Source: Prochlorococcus sp. AG-363-O15 (GTDB lineage: Bacteria; Cyanobacteriota; Cyanobacteriia; PCC-6307; Cyanobiaceae). From it: DNA of 64,000 nt. Every line of letters starts with the position of its first letter. Position 1 is the stretch's first letter. The position numbers and the translations under genes are program-made. The DNA is taken from positions 124,001 to 188,000 of the forward strand of contig QCFZ01000002.1 in the NCBI GenBank assembly GCA_003278255.1, read 5' to 3'. Positions 47,556 to 56,450 of this stretch are shown here, piece by piece. Under the pieces are notes generated by a model that ran no database searches, had not been told where the DNA came from, and worked only from the letters and a program-made list of their open reading frames with translations.

Positions 47556-49028
47556 TTAAGTTCCATCTCCAACTCGCCAAAGTTTTAAGCCTGCTAATTT
47601 CACTGTATTAGGGTCAACAACAGATCTTGCGTCAAATATCCAAGCAGGCTTTCTCATTAAAGGAGCAATCTCGGACCAATTTAGTTCTTTAAATTGACTC
47701 CATTCTGTGAGAATGACAACTGCATCAGCGCCATTGACGGCATCATTTATATTTTGCGAAGACCACCAACTACCTTCTCCACTTAGAGCAGATCTTGTAG
47801 GTCCAGCTTTTGCATCAGGTGGAGAGCTGGCAGGCATATTTAGATCAAGGCTGATTTGTTTGGCATTTACTTTTGGATCATAAATTGCAAGTTGAGCCCC
47901 TTCATCAAGTAAGTCTTTCGCAATTGATATTGCAGGAGCTTCGCGAGTATCATTTGTATTAGCTTTGAAAGCAAAGCCAAACACTGCAAGTTTTTTTCCG
48001 GTAACGGTACCAAAAAGTTTTTCTACAATTAGACGCGCAATTCTTGTTTGCTGCCAATTATTTAATGTCACAACATTTTGCCAGTATTGTGCGACTTCAT
48101 GCAAGCCAAAATGCTTGCAAAGATAGACTAAATTTAGGATGTCTTTTTTAAAACAACTGCCGCCAAATCCTGGGCCAGAGTTTAAGAACCTCTGTCCAAT
48201 TCTTGAATCAGTGCCAATAGCTTTTGCTACTTCACGAACATCAGCACCAGTTACTTCACAAAGCTCTGCGACGGCATTTATTGAGCTTATTCGTTGCGCT
48301 AGAAAAGCATTTGCAGTTAATTTTGAAAGTTCACTGCTCCATAAATTTGTACATAGTATTTTCTCTTTGGGTACCCATTGTTCATAGATCTTAGATAGTG
48401 ACTTTATTGCTTTAGCGTCTTCTCCGCCAATAAGAACCCTGTCAGGAGATATCAAGTCTTTAATTGCAGTTCCTTCTGCTAGAAATTCAGGATTAGATAA
48501 AACAACAAAACTTTTTTCTTGTTGATCTCTTGAGTCACATTTTTGTGCGGCCTGCAAAATCACTTGTATTGTTTTTGCTGTCCTTACAGGAAGAGTGCTT
48601 TTTTCAACAACAATGGTATGACCTTTTGCACATTCTGCGACTTGCCTAGCGCATGCCTCAACCCATCTTAAGTCGCTAGCTTCACCAGACCCAAGACCCT
48701 TTGTCTTGGTAGGTGTGTTTACTGATATGAAAACTATGTCAGCAGATGCGATGGCATTGACTACGTCTGTTGAGAAATGCAAGTTGCGTCCACGAGTTCT
48801 GGCTACTACTTCATCTAATCCAGGTTCATAAATAGGAAGCTTGCTGAGATCAGCATCATTCCATGCCGCAATTCGGGTTTCATTGAGGTCAACTACTGTT
48901 ACTTCGATGTTTGGGCATCGATCTGCAATGACAGCCATGGTTGGGCCACCGACGTAGCCGGCGCCAATACAGCAGATTTTACTGATGTCAATTGTCGACG
49001 TGATCACACAAAAAAACCATTTCTTCAT
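47556..49028 (-). CDS. ugd: UDP-glucose 6-dehydrogenase (eukaryotic-type)
   Basis: 490 residues. Two NAD-linked Rossmann halves: CCIGAGYVGGPTMAVIADRCPNIEVTVVDLNETRI near residue 19, and AVFGFAFKANTNDTREAPAISIAKDLL in the C-terminal half. The catalytic cysteine is in GPGFGGSCFKKDIL. The long form with ADRCPNIEVTVVDLNE and FSTDVVNAIASADIVFISVNTPTK resembles eukaryotic/long UGDH more than short bacterial Ugd. Makes UDP-glucuronate, feeding the epimerase downstream. The GTG at 49007 could be the real start. Confidence 0.92.
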   Translation of the reverse strand: MKKWFFCVITSTIDISKICCIGAGYVGGPTMAVIADRCPNIEVTVVDLNETRIAAWNDADLSKLPIYEPGLDEVVARTRGRNLHFSTDVVNAIASADIVFISVNTPTKTKGLGSGEASDLRWVEACARQVAECAKGHTIVVEKSTLPVRTAKTIQVILQAAQKCDSRDQQEKSFVVLSNPEFLAEGTAIKDLISPDRVLIGGEDAKAIKSLSKIYEQWVPKEKILCTNLWSSELSKLTANAFLAQRISSINAVAELCEVTGADVREVAKAIGTDSRIGQRFLNSGPGFGGSCFKKDILNLVYLCKHFGLHEVAQYWQNVVTLNNWQQTRIARLIVEKLFGTVTGKKLAVFGFAFKANTNDTREAPAISIAKDLLDEGAQLAIYDPKVNAKQISLDLNMPASSPPDAKAGPTRSALSGEGSWWSSQNINDAVNGADAVVILTEWSQFKELNWSEIAPLMRKPAWIFDARSVVDPNTVKLAGLKLWRVGDGT

Positions 49029-49040
49029 TCAGCAACTTAC

Positions 49041-50327
49041 TTAAGCGAATCGATTTAACAAAATTTCTTCTGTTATTAGCTCTTCTTTTGAAATCTCTGC
49101 ATTAGAACACCTCATGTCTTTGAGGATCATCTTTCTTTGCTCTGCTTCGCTATCTCCAATAATAATTGCCCATTTTGCTCCACTTTTATCTGCTCTTTTA
49201 AGTTGTTTGCTGAAGGCAGCTCTGGTTAAATCAATTTCAACAATATGCTTCTTCAGTCGTAAATTGCGGGCAATAGTCAAGGCATTAGTTTCTGCTTTTT
49301 TCCCTCGACTTACAACATAGAATTTTGCTCTTTCATTTTCGGAAGTTGGTTTTATTGTAGAAATCAGAAGAGCTAGACGTTCCATCCCCAAAGCCCAGCC
49401 CACGCCTGATGAAGAAGGTCCTCCAAGTTGTTCTACTAAACCGTCATACCTTCCCCCTCCGCAGATAGTGGCTTGAGCTCCTAGTTCATTAGAAGTGATT
49501 TCAAAAGCAGTATGACTGTAATAATCCAATCCTCTGACTAGGCAAGGATTTAACTGAAAAGGAATTCCCATTTGATTTAAACCTGCTTGCACAACATCAA
49601 ACCGTTCTTTGCTTTTGCTTGATAAAGCCTCATTCAGAGTTGGGGCTTCTTTTAGGAGAAGTTGGGTTTTTGGATTTTTGCTATCAAGAATCCGCAAAGG
49701 ATTTTTGTTTAGTCGATCTTTTGAATCTTCATCTAGTAGATCAACTCTTTCACTAAGCCAGTTCACCAAACTTTTTCGAAAGAGTATTCTGTCCTCTAGA
49801 TCTCCTAATGAATTCAATTCAAGATTTATTTTCTTTAAACCAAGGTCCTGTAATAGATCCCAGGCAAGAGCAATTGTTTCAATGTCGCTTCGTGGGTCGT
49901 CAAAACCAAGGAATTCAACTCCAATTTGGTGAAACTGGCGCTGTCGTCCAGCCTGGGGGCGTTCATATCGAAACATTGGCCCTGAATACCAGAACTTTTG
50001 AGAACCTTGGCTTAAAAGACCATGTTGGATGCATGCACGAACTACTGATGCAGTCCCTTCTGGCCTGAGTGTGCAATTTCGTTGACCTCTATCTAGAAAG
50101 GAATACATTTCTTTCCCCACCACGTCAGTTGCCTCTCCTATACCTCTAGAGAAAAGTTCAGTGGCTTCAAGAAGCGGAGTTCGAATTTCATTAACTGCTC
50201 CTCGTTTGAAGTGACTTTGGGCAGTTTTTTCAATCCTCTGCCAAAGAGCTGTTTGCTCTGGCAGAAGATCCACCATTCCGCGTAAAGCTTGTAATTTCTC
50301 CACATCATTGCTAGAAGCTGCTGCCAT
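49041..50327 (-). CDS. hisS: Histidyl-tRNA synthetase HisS
   Basis: 428-residue class II synthetase. Seen: [22 protein letters not shown] (start of the core), class II motif 2 [23 protein letters not shown] near residue 115, the histidine-specific [15 protein letters not shown] near residue 262 and motif 3 [14 protein letters not shown] near residue 318. Anticodon-binding domain at the C terminus. Upstream of the UDP-glucose dehydrogenase gene on the same strand, 12 bases away; divergent from galE. Confidence 0.97.
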   Translation of the reverse strand: MAAASSNDVEKLQALRGMVDLLPEQTALWQRIEKTAQSHFKRGAVNEIRTPLLEATELFSRGIGEATDVVGKEMYSFLDRGQRNCTLRPEGTASVVRACIQHGLLSQGSQKFWYSGPMFRYERPQAGRQRQFHQIGVEFLGFDDPRSDIETIALAWDLLQDLGLKKINLELNSLGDLEDRILFRKSLVNWLSERVDLLDEDSKDRLNKNPLRILDSKNPKTQLLLKEAPTLNEALSSKSKERFDVVQAGLNQMGIPFQLNPCLVRGLDYYSHTAFEITSNELGAQATICGGGRYDGLVEQLGGPSSSGVGWALGMERLALLISTIKPTSENERAKFYVVSRGKKAETNALTIARNLRLKKHIVEIDLTRAAFSKQLKRADKSGAKWAIIIGDSEAEQRKMILKDMRCSNAEISKEELITEEILLNRFA

Positions 50328-50383
50328 ATTGCGGGATAACGGACAAAAACCCTTATCGTTGGTTTAAAACATAATTAGTTTTT

Positions 50384-51442
50384 ATGGCTCAGCTGTTGAT
50401 CACCGGCGGTGCCGGTTTCATCGGCAGTCATACATGTTTGGCCCTTTTAAAAGAAGGACATAACCTGTTTGCACTTGATAATTATTGCAATAGTTCCCCT
50501 AGGTCTCTAGAAAGAGTTTCGGTTTTGGCTGGGATTGATGGAAGAGATCGTATAAAGGTTGTAAAAGGCGACATACGAAATAAAGATGTTTTAAGAAAGG
50601 TTTTTGGAGGACAGGATCAGCCTATTGACGCAGTTGTTCATTTTGCGGGTTTAAAGGCAGTGGGAGAATCCTTTCTTTATCCTCTCTCTTATTGGGATGT
50701 AAATGTAAATGGGACCCTATGCTTGCTAGAAGTTATGAAAACCTATGGATGTAGGACAATTGTTTTTAGTAGTAGCGCTACGGTTTATGGATTTCCTCAA
50801 AAAATTCCAACCTCAGAGACTTCTAATGTTCAGCCTATAAATCCTTATGGATCTACCAAAGCAGCAGTTGAACAATTATTGGCGCATTTAGCTGATAGTG
50901 AACCGGGTTGGAGAATCGCCTGTTTAAGGTATTTCAATCCTGTTGGTGCTCATCCAAGTGGTTCTATAGGGGAAGCTCCAATAGGCATCCCAAATAATTT
51001 ATTTCCTTTTGTAAGCCAAGTCGCTGTAGGCATAAGAAAGGAGCTTGAAATCTTTGGTGCAGACTGGCCAACACCAGATGGAACACCGGTCCGTGATTAC
51101 ATTCATGTGATGGATCTTGCTGAAGGTCACTGTGCTGCTCTCCAAGCTTTATTAAGAGAACCCCCACAGTTGATAACTACTAATCTAGGCAGTGGTCAAG
51201 GCTATTCAGTTCTACAAATAGTTAAATCCTTTGAAGAGGCAACTGGTCGACATATTCCATACAAAATTACCCCTCGTCGTCAAGGTGATGCAGCTTTTTC
51301 AATTGCTGATCCAACCTTTGCTAAAAATAGATTGGGCTGGGCTACTAAACGCACTTTGTTAGATATGTGTAGGGATTCATGGGTTTGGCAGCAATTAAAC
51401 CCATTTGGTTATGGAGATCAAAAAGATGATGATTCTAATTAA
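50384..51442 (+). CDS. galE: UDP-glucose 4-epimerase GalE
   Basis: 352 residues. LLITGGAGFIGSHTCLALLKEGHNLFALDNYCNSSP at the N terminus is the GalE-type Rossmann motif; VVHFAGLKAVGESFLYPLSYWDVNV and the catalytic YGSTKAAVEQLLAH follow. Provides UDP-galactose for surface glycans. Followed after 15 bases by a phosphoglycosyl transferase, which would use such precursors. Confidence 0.94.
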   Translation: MAQLLITGGAGFIGSHTCLALLKEGHNLFALDNYCNSSPRSLERVSVLAGIDGRDRIKVVKGDIRNKDVLRKVFGGQDQPIDAVVHFAGLKAVGESFLYPLSYWDVNVNGTLCLLEVMKTYGCRTIVFSSSATVYGFPQKIPTSETSNVQPINPYGSTKAAVEQLLAHLADSEPGWRIACLRYFNPVGAHPSGSIGEAPIGIPNNLFPFVSQVAVGIRKELEIFGADWPTPDGTPVRDYIHVMDLAEGHCAALQALLREPPQLITTNLGSGQGYSVLQIVKSFEEATGRHIPYKITPRRQGDAAFSIADPTFAKNRLGWATKRTLLDMCRDSWVWQQLNPFGYGDQKDDDSN

Positions 51443-51457
51443 AAAATCCAGCTCTTT

Positions 51458-52795
51458 TTGGTTGTATTAATGAAGATTTCCTGGCGCAACCCTCGTCAAA
51501 ACTTGTTAATTTGTGCAGCTTTAGATCTGTGTGGGATGCTTATCTTGCTAGTGCTTTTAGCAAGCATTTGGTCTAATTCTCTATATGATCAGTTGACTTG
51601 GATTGTTATTACAATTACGTCTTATTTGCTGTTTGGATGGCTTCTTGGTACTTATACAGTTCTGGGCTGGCCCCGCCTATCTAGATGGATTCTGATTCAA
51701 CGTTTAGGGCTTTGTTTTTTTGCTACTTTGATGCTTGTGGCTATTCTGCGTTGGGTTTTAAATCCTTCACTAGATATTTGGCTTGTTTTTCGTAGTAGTC
51801 AACTTTCTTGGTTGATTCCAACAACTTTTTGGTCTCTTTTTGTAAGAGTGGGACTTCGGCTAGGAGCATTACAAGCTGATGAACCAAAGCTTGTTTTAGT
51901 GGCACCTGAAGACGAGGCAATTAAAGCTCTTCAGGCTTGGCAGCTAACACCTACTCGAATAATGCCCAAATGGTTATCTTTGGATGATGCATCTTTGGAA
52001 CAGAGTCCATTGATTCTTGCAGTGTCACCAACTATTCGAGTTAAGCATGAATATCTCAATTTGCTTAAAGAATTTGAGCAAAGAGATCCTCGGGAGTGCA
52101 ACTTAACTACACCAATCGCTCTTGCTGAAAGAGAATTAGAGCGTATCCCTCCAAGCTTGTTACCTCAATCATGGTTGAGTTATTCAGAAATTCCTTGGAA
52201 TGCTTTGTTTAGCCTCCAAAGACAATTGAAACGCGTGGCAGATTTTGTTGTTGCAATAATGCTTTTAGCAGTGACATCTCCTTTGGTAGTTATTGCTGCA
52301 ATTTTGATTTGGATAGAAGATGGTGGATCTATTTTTTATGTTCAAGAAAGGACTGGTTGGCTTGGTCAACCATTTAAAGTTTTGAAACTTCGAACCATGA
52401 AGGTTTCTTCTCCTAAAGATCCTGTTACTTGGACTGTGCCTGGTGATCAACGAATCACTCGTGTTGGGAATTGGTTAAGGAAATCTCGTCTTGATGAATT
52501 GCCTCAGTTAGTAAATGTTGTTCTAGGGGATATGAGCCTTATCGGACCAAGGCCTGAATGTCCTGAGATAGAACTTCAATTAGAAACAAGAATCCCTCAT
52601 TATAGAAAGAGACATTGGATGCGTCCTGGGTTAAGTGGATGGGCACAAGTTTGCGCTCCTTATGCATCAAGTGTTGAGGATTCTGAAACTAAATTATCGT
52701 ATGATCTTTATTATCTCAAATATTTTAGTACTTGGTTAGATATTCTTATCTTGTTTAGAACAATTAAGACAGTCTTGAAAGTCGCAGGTCGTTAG
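51458..52795 (+). CDS. Sugar transferase (polyprenyl-phosphate phosphoglycosyl transferase)
   Basis: 445 residues. The N-terminal half has about four membrane helices, then a linker and another helix (RVADFVVAIMLLAVTSPLVVIAAILIWI). The C-terminal catalytic domain has the bacterial sugar transferase motifs FYVQERTGWLGQPFKVLKLRTMKV, RKSRLDELPQLVNVVLGDMSLIGPRPECPE and MRPGLSGWAQVCAPYASSVEDSETKLSYDLYYLKYFS. It links the first sugar phosphate to undecaprenyl phosphate, starting a repeat-unit polymer. The start is at TTG/ATG around 51458; the ATG at 51470 is also possible. Confidence 0.92.
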   Translation: MVVLMKISWRNPRQNLLICAALDLCGMLILLVLLASIWSNSLYDQLTWIVITITSYLLFGWLLGTYTVLGWPRLSRWILIQRLGLCFFATLMLVAILRWVLNPSLDIWLVFRSSQLSWLIPTTFWSLFVRVGLRLGALQADEPKLVLVAPEDEAIKALQAWQLTPTRIMPKWLSLDDASLEQSPLILAVSPTIRVKHEYLNLLKEFEQRDPRECNLTTPIALAERELERIPPSLLPQSWLSYSEIPWNALFSLQRQLKRVADFVVAIMLLAVTSPLVVIAAILIWIEDGGSIFYVQERTGWLGQPFKVLKLRTMKVSSPKDPVTWTVPGDQRITRVGNWLRKSRLDELPQLVNVVLGDMSLIGPRPECPEIELQLETRIPHYRKRHWMRPGLSGWAQVCAPYASSVEDSETKLSYDLYYLKYFSTWLDILILFRTIKTVLKVAGR

Positions 52796-52924
52796 TAACA
52801 ATGGCTTTATTCAATTGTCCTATATGATTAAGTTGTAAATAATGTTTAACATCTTTTTGCTTATGGAGAAAGTTATCTGTTTAACAAGAATAACTATCTT
52901 CTCTTGGCCCAAAATTGAATTGCA

Positions 52925-55126
52925 ATGATAGCTAATCATCTAGTACTTGCTGGCGGAGGACATACTCATGCATTGCTTTTGCTCCGATGGGCAATGTACC
53001 CCAAATTAAGGCCAAAAGGTTTAATTACTTTGATAAGTAGAAAAAGCACAACTTTTTATTCGGGAATGGTGCCTGGGCTTATTGCAGGATATTATTTACC
53101 GGATGAAGCTATTATTGACTTAGCTTTTTTAGCAAATCAAGCAGGTGCAGCTTTTGTTTCAGCAGAAATTATTGGAATTAGTTCTAACAGTAAATTACTT
53201 TTACTAAAAGATCGGCCCTCTATTAACTTTGATATAATAAGCATTAATGTCGGAGCTGAAACTCCTCAATTAAATAATGTTCTTCTTTATAAGAATCGAT
53301 TAGATTTAATTATTCCAATAAAACCTCTTGAAACTTCTCTTGCTTGGATTAAGAAGCAGGATTCTAAAAACTCTGAGTCAATTCAAAATACACTTACTAT
53401 TGTTGGTGCTGGTCATACAGGAGTAGAAGTCGCACTTGCTTTGCGAAAAAGATGGCCTAGGCGTAAGATTCAAATCAAGGTAAATGATGGACAGCCTAAA
53501 TTAACCTTTAGACGTGCACTTTTGAAAGCTAACATTGAAATCATTACTAGTGAAACTTGTGCTAATGGGCCAATCCTTTTGTGTACTGGGAGCAGACCAG
53601 CTAAATGGATTCAAGAGAGTTCATTACCAGTAGATAATCAAGGACGTTTATTGACAACTAGAACACTTCAAGTTGTCAATCATCCAGATTTATTTGCAGC
53701 AGGTGATTGCGCAGTTCTTTGTAAAGATATTCGGCCTCCATCAGGAGTTTGGGCAGTTCGTGCGGCGACTCCTTTAGCAAAAAACTTAGAAGCTTATGCT
53801 TATAAACAAACCTTAGTTGATTGGCGACCTCAAAGAAGAGCATTACAGTTAATTGGAGGATGTATTAATTCAAATAAATCAGTTGCATGGGCTGTTTGGG
53901 GAAAATGGATAATTGGACCTTTCAGGTTGCTTTGGTTTTGGAAAGAATTAATAGATAGGAAATTTATCTCTCGTTTTGATTTGACTTTGCCAATGCAAAA
54001 GACTAAGAACCTTCCTCAAGAGATGATGTTTTGTAAAGGTTGTGCAGCAAAAGTTGCCGCACTACCTTTACAAAAAGCTTTAAAAAAAGCAAATCTTTTT
54101 GAATTAGGAGAATACCCTGTAGATGCAAGTTTTGTAGATCCAATATCAAAATATGGTCGGATTATTCAAAGTGTTGATGGCTTCCCTGCATTAGTTAGTG
54201 ACCCTTGGCTGAATGGCCGTATAACCGCACTCCATGCATGTTCAGATATTTGGGCTAGAGGTGGAACTGTAATTTCTGCGCAAGCAGTAATTACAGTTCC
54301 AGCTGTATCTACAACCCTTCAGCAGGAACTTTTGGCCCAAACTTTGGAAGGAATTCAATCAGCTTTAAAGCCACAAGGTGCTGAACTTCTCGGTGGACAT
54401 ACACTTGAAGCAAGACATCCTTCACCTTCTCCAATTAGTCTTGGAGTGCAAATTGCAATTACTGTAAATGGTCTATTAAGAGAAGGACGAGCAGCCTGGT
54501 CAAAGGGTGGAATGGAGCCTGGAGATATTTTATTACTAAGTAGAAAACTTGGAAGTGGGGTGATATTTGCAGCAGCAATGGTTGGAAGCATTCATCCAAA
54601 GGATTTAGAAGCTGTTAGAGATGAATTAGAAACAAGTCAATATGATAGCTTCATGTTATTACAAGAACTTCAAGAAAAGTATCCAGAAAAGAAATTGATA
54701 AATGCGTGTACTGATGTTACAGGTTTTGGTTTATTAGGCCATTTAGGAGAAATGATAAAAACGACTAATTTCCAACGTAAGTTTAATAGGGAACCATCTA
54801 TTTTTGTACAGCTTTATGGTAACTTAATCCCTGCTTACAATGGTTCTTTGGAGCTATTAAATAATGGATTCTATAGTACACTTTCACCTTCAAATAGAGT
54901 GTCTTTAGAATTGCTTGGGTCATATGAGAATGATTCGAAAGTTGTCGAATTAATTACAGGAAAATCTTGTAATGGATTTTATAATCGCAAATCATTAATT
55001 GAATTAATAGTTGATCCACAAACCTGTGGTCCTTTGCTTATTTCTTGCCCATCAGAAATTGCTGAGGAATTAATTAACACCCATTTATGGCATAAAATTG
55101 GCGAAATCTATCAGGTCAAAGATTGA
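52925..55126 (+). CDS. selD: Fusion of FAD-dependent oxidoreductase with selenophosphate synthetase SelD
   Basis: 733 residues in two parts. Residues 1 to about 345 are an NDH-2-like flavoprotein: FAD motif LVLAGGGHTHALLLL near residue 7, NAD motif TIVGAGHTGVEVALALRKR near residue 158, and the FAD closing motif LFAAGDCAVL. From about 360 onward is SelD: catalytic Cys373 and Lys376 in MFCKGCAAKVAAL (E. coli GCGCK region), DASFVDPISKYGRIIQSVDG, GGTVISAQAVITVP and GGHTLEARHP. SelD makes selenophosphate. Such fusions are known in cyanobacteria; the flavoprotein may reduce selenium. No selA, selB or tRNA-Sec is seen here. Confidence 0.92.
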   Translation: MIANHLVLAGGGHTHALLLLRWAMYPKLRPKGLITLISRKSTTFYSGMVPGLIAGYYLPDEAIIDLAFLANQAGAAFVSAEIIGISSNSKLLLLKDRPSINFDIISINVGAETPQLNNVLLYKNRLDLIIPIKPLETSLAWIKKQDSKNSESIQNTLTIVGAGHTGVEVALALRKRWPRRKIQIKVNDGQPKLTFRRALLKANIEIITSETCANGPILLCTGSRPAKWIQESSLPVDNQGRLLTTRTLQVVNHPDLFAAGDCAVLCKDIRPPSGVWAVRAATPLAKNLEAYAYKQTLVDWRPQRRALQLIGGCINSNKSVAWAVWGKWIIGPFRLLWFWKELIDRKFISRFDLTLPMQKTKNLPQEMMFCKGCAAKVAALPLQKALKKANLFELGEYPVDASFVDPISKYGRIIQSVDGFPALVSDPWLNGRITALHACSDIWARGGTVISAQAVITVPAVSTTLQQELLAQTLEGIQSALKPQGAELLGGHTLEARHPSPSPISLGVQIAITVNGLLREGRAAWSKGGMEPGDILLLSRKLGSGVIFAAAMVGSIHPKDLEAVRDELETSQYDSFMLLQELQEKYPEKKLINACTDVTGFGLLGHLGEMIKTTNFQRKFNREPSIFVQLYGNLIPAYNGSLELLNNGFYSTLSPSNRVSLELLGSYENDSKVVELITGKSCNGFYNRKSLIELIVDPQTCGPLLISCPSEIAEELINTHLWHKIGEIYQVKD

Positions 55127-55127
55127 C

Positions 55128-55150
55128 AACACTCTGATTACAAAGTGTTA
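55128..55150. terminator. Hairpin between selD and the CCA-adding enzyme gene
   Basis: AACACT (55128-55133) and AGTGTT (55144-55149) are perfect reverse complements around a 10-base loop, just after the selD stop. The TAA stop of the convergent gene lies in the right arm. A T-rich stretch follows on the plus strand. Likely a small bidirectional terminator. Confidence 0.45.
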
Positions 55151-56398
55151 TTTACATCTTTTATCTAAAAGTTCCCTCCTAAGTCTCTTTAATTCTTTAC
55201 CTATTTCTGGACCTTCAACCCAACCCTGATTTAAAAGATCTTTTGCAGAAAGAGGAGGAGTGACTTTTCGCCATTTTTTATACCATCTTAAGAAGAACCT
55301 CCAATTTGGATGACGCATACAGATGCATATTCCTACTGCGTCAGGATGCCACTTCTTATTTTCGAGTTCTTCGGCCCAATGAGAAGGCTGCCAACTTAAA
55401 TAGTTTTCATTGGGATTATTCAAATTAAAGAATCTATTTATATCAATGCTATTTATGATTAATTCTTGCTGATGCTTGGCTAATTGCAATCTCTTAGCGA
55501 GATTAATAGGATCTTTTCCGCTAGAGATTAATACTGTAAGTGGTTCAATTCTTAATTTAATTGCCCATTTCAATCTTTGAATCAAATGCCTTTCAAATTG
55601 TATTTGTTCATCAAGTAATGACATTGCCCCCCAATTTTGTAAGAGTAAAATTGCCTTCTCCCAAGGTTCATTATTCAATAAGAGATAGAATTCTTCTCTC
55701 AATCGAGTTGATAATGCCGGGGGAGCAAGTTCAGGGGGGTCTTCAGGATGCCATTCCCAAGGCCAATCATTAATTGAAGATTCTATTTGCTTTAATGAAT
55801 TTTCAGAAATTTGGAAGTTAAGCCTAGCGGCATAGCGTGCCCCCCTTATTATGCGAGTCGGGTCTTCAGAAACACTTTTAGAATGAAGGAATTCTAGATG
55901 TTTTTTGATTAATGCAGAAACACCATTAAATGGGTCGATTATTTTAAATTCTCTTAAATCAATTGCTATTGCATTTACACTAAAGTCTCTTCTAAGGAGA
56001 TCATTCTCTAAACGACACGCTCTGATAAGAGGATTTTCTCCTGGAGCTTTATAATTTTCAACCCTTGCAGTTGCTAAATCAAATTTAGAGCCATCGATCT
56101 CTACTTCTGCGGTGTTATATGTTTTATAGACCCTTAGATTACTGACTCTTCCTGTTCCCAACTTTACTTGCAATATTTTAGCCAAGTCAGAGGCAGAGCC
56201 TTCTACTATCAAATCAATATCTAAAATAAAATGAGAGTTTGATGGGTCAATTTGTTCTAGTAAAGTATCTCTTACTGCGCCTCCAATTAATGCTATTCGA
56301 GTAGCTCCTTCTTCGTAAAAGATTGTTGCTATTTCCTTTAGCAAGTCAAGAGGTAAACGTGATAATTTAATTTCAATATTTGACTCTAAAGTGCTCAT
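55148..56398 (-). CDS. CCA tRNA nucleotidyltransferase / poly(A) polymerase family
   Basis: 416 residues. Nucleotidyltransferase head with IALIGGAVRDTLLEQI near residue 35, the catalytic DIDLIVEG near residue 60, and the RDFSVNAIAIDLREFKIIDPFNGVSALIKKHLE segment, followed by the tRNA-binding region (SVSEDPTRIIRGARYAARLNF). Adds or repairs the 3' CCA of tRNAs; needed because neither tRNA gene in this window encodes CCA. The C-terminal 180 residues are poorly conserved. Converges with selD. Confidence 0.9.
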   Translation of the reverse strand: MSTLESNIEIKLSRLPLDLLKEIATIFYEEGATRIALIGGAVRDTLLEQIDPSNSHFILDIDLIVEGSASDLAKILQVKLGTGRVSNLRVYKTYNTAEVEIDGSKFDLATARVENYKAPGENPLIRACRLENDLLRRDFSVNAIAIDLREFKIIDPFNGVSALIKKHLEFLHSKSVSEDPTRIIRGARYAARLNFQISENSLKQIESSINDWPWEWHPEDPPELAPPALSTRLREEFYLLLNNEPWEKAILLLQNWGAMSLLDEQIQFERHLIQRLKWAIKLRIEPLTVLISSGKDPINLAKRLQLAKHQQELIINSIDINRFFNLNNPNENYLSWQPSHWAEELENKKWHPDAVGICICMRHPNWRFFLRWYKKWRKVTPPLSAKDLLNQGWVEGPEIGKELKRLRRELLDKRCK

Positions 56399-56450
56399 CT
56401 GATTTTTAAGATAGTTAGGAGCTCTCTCATGGTTTAAGGTTTTAGACTAA

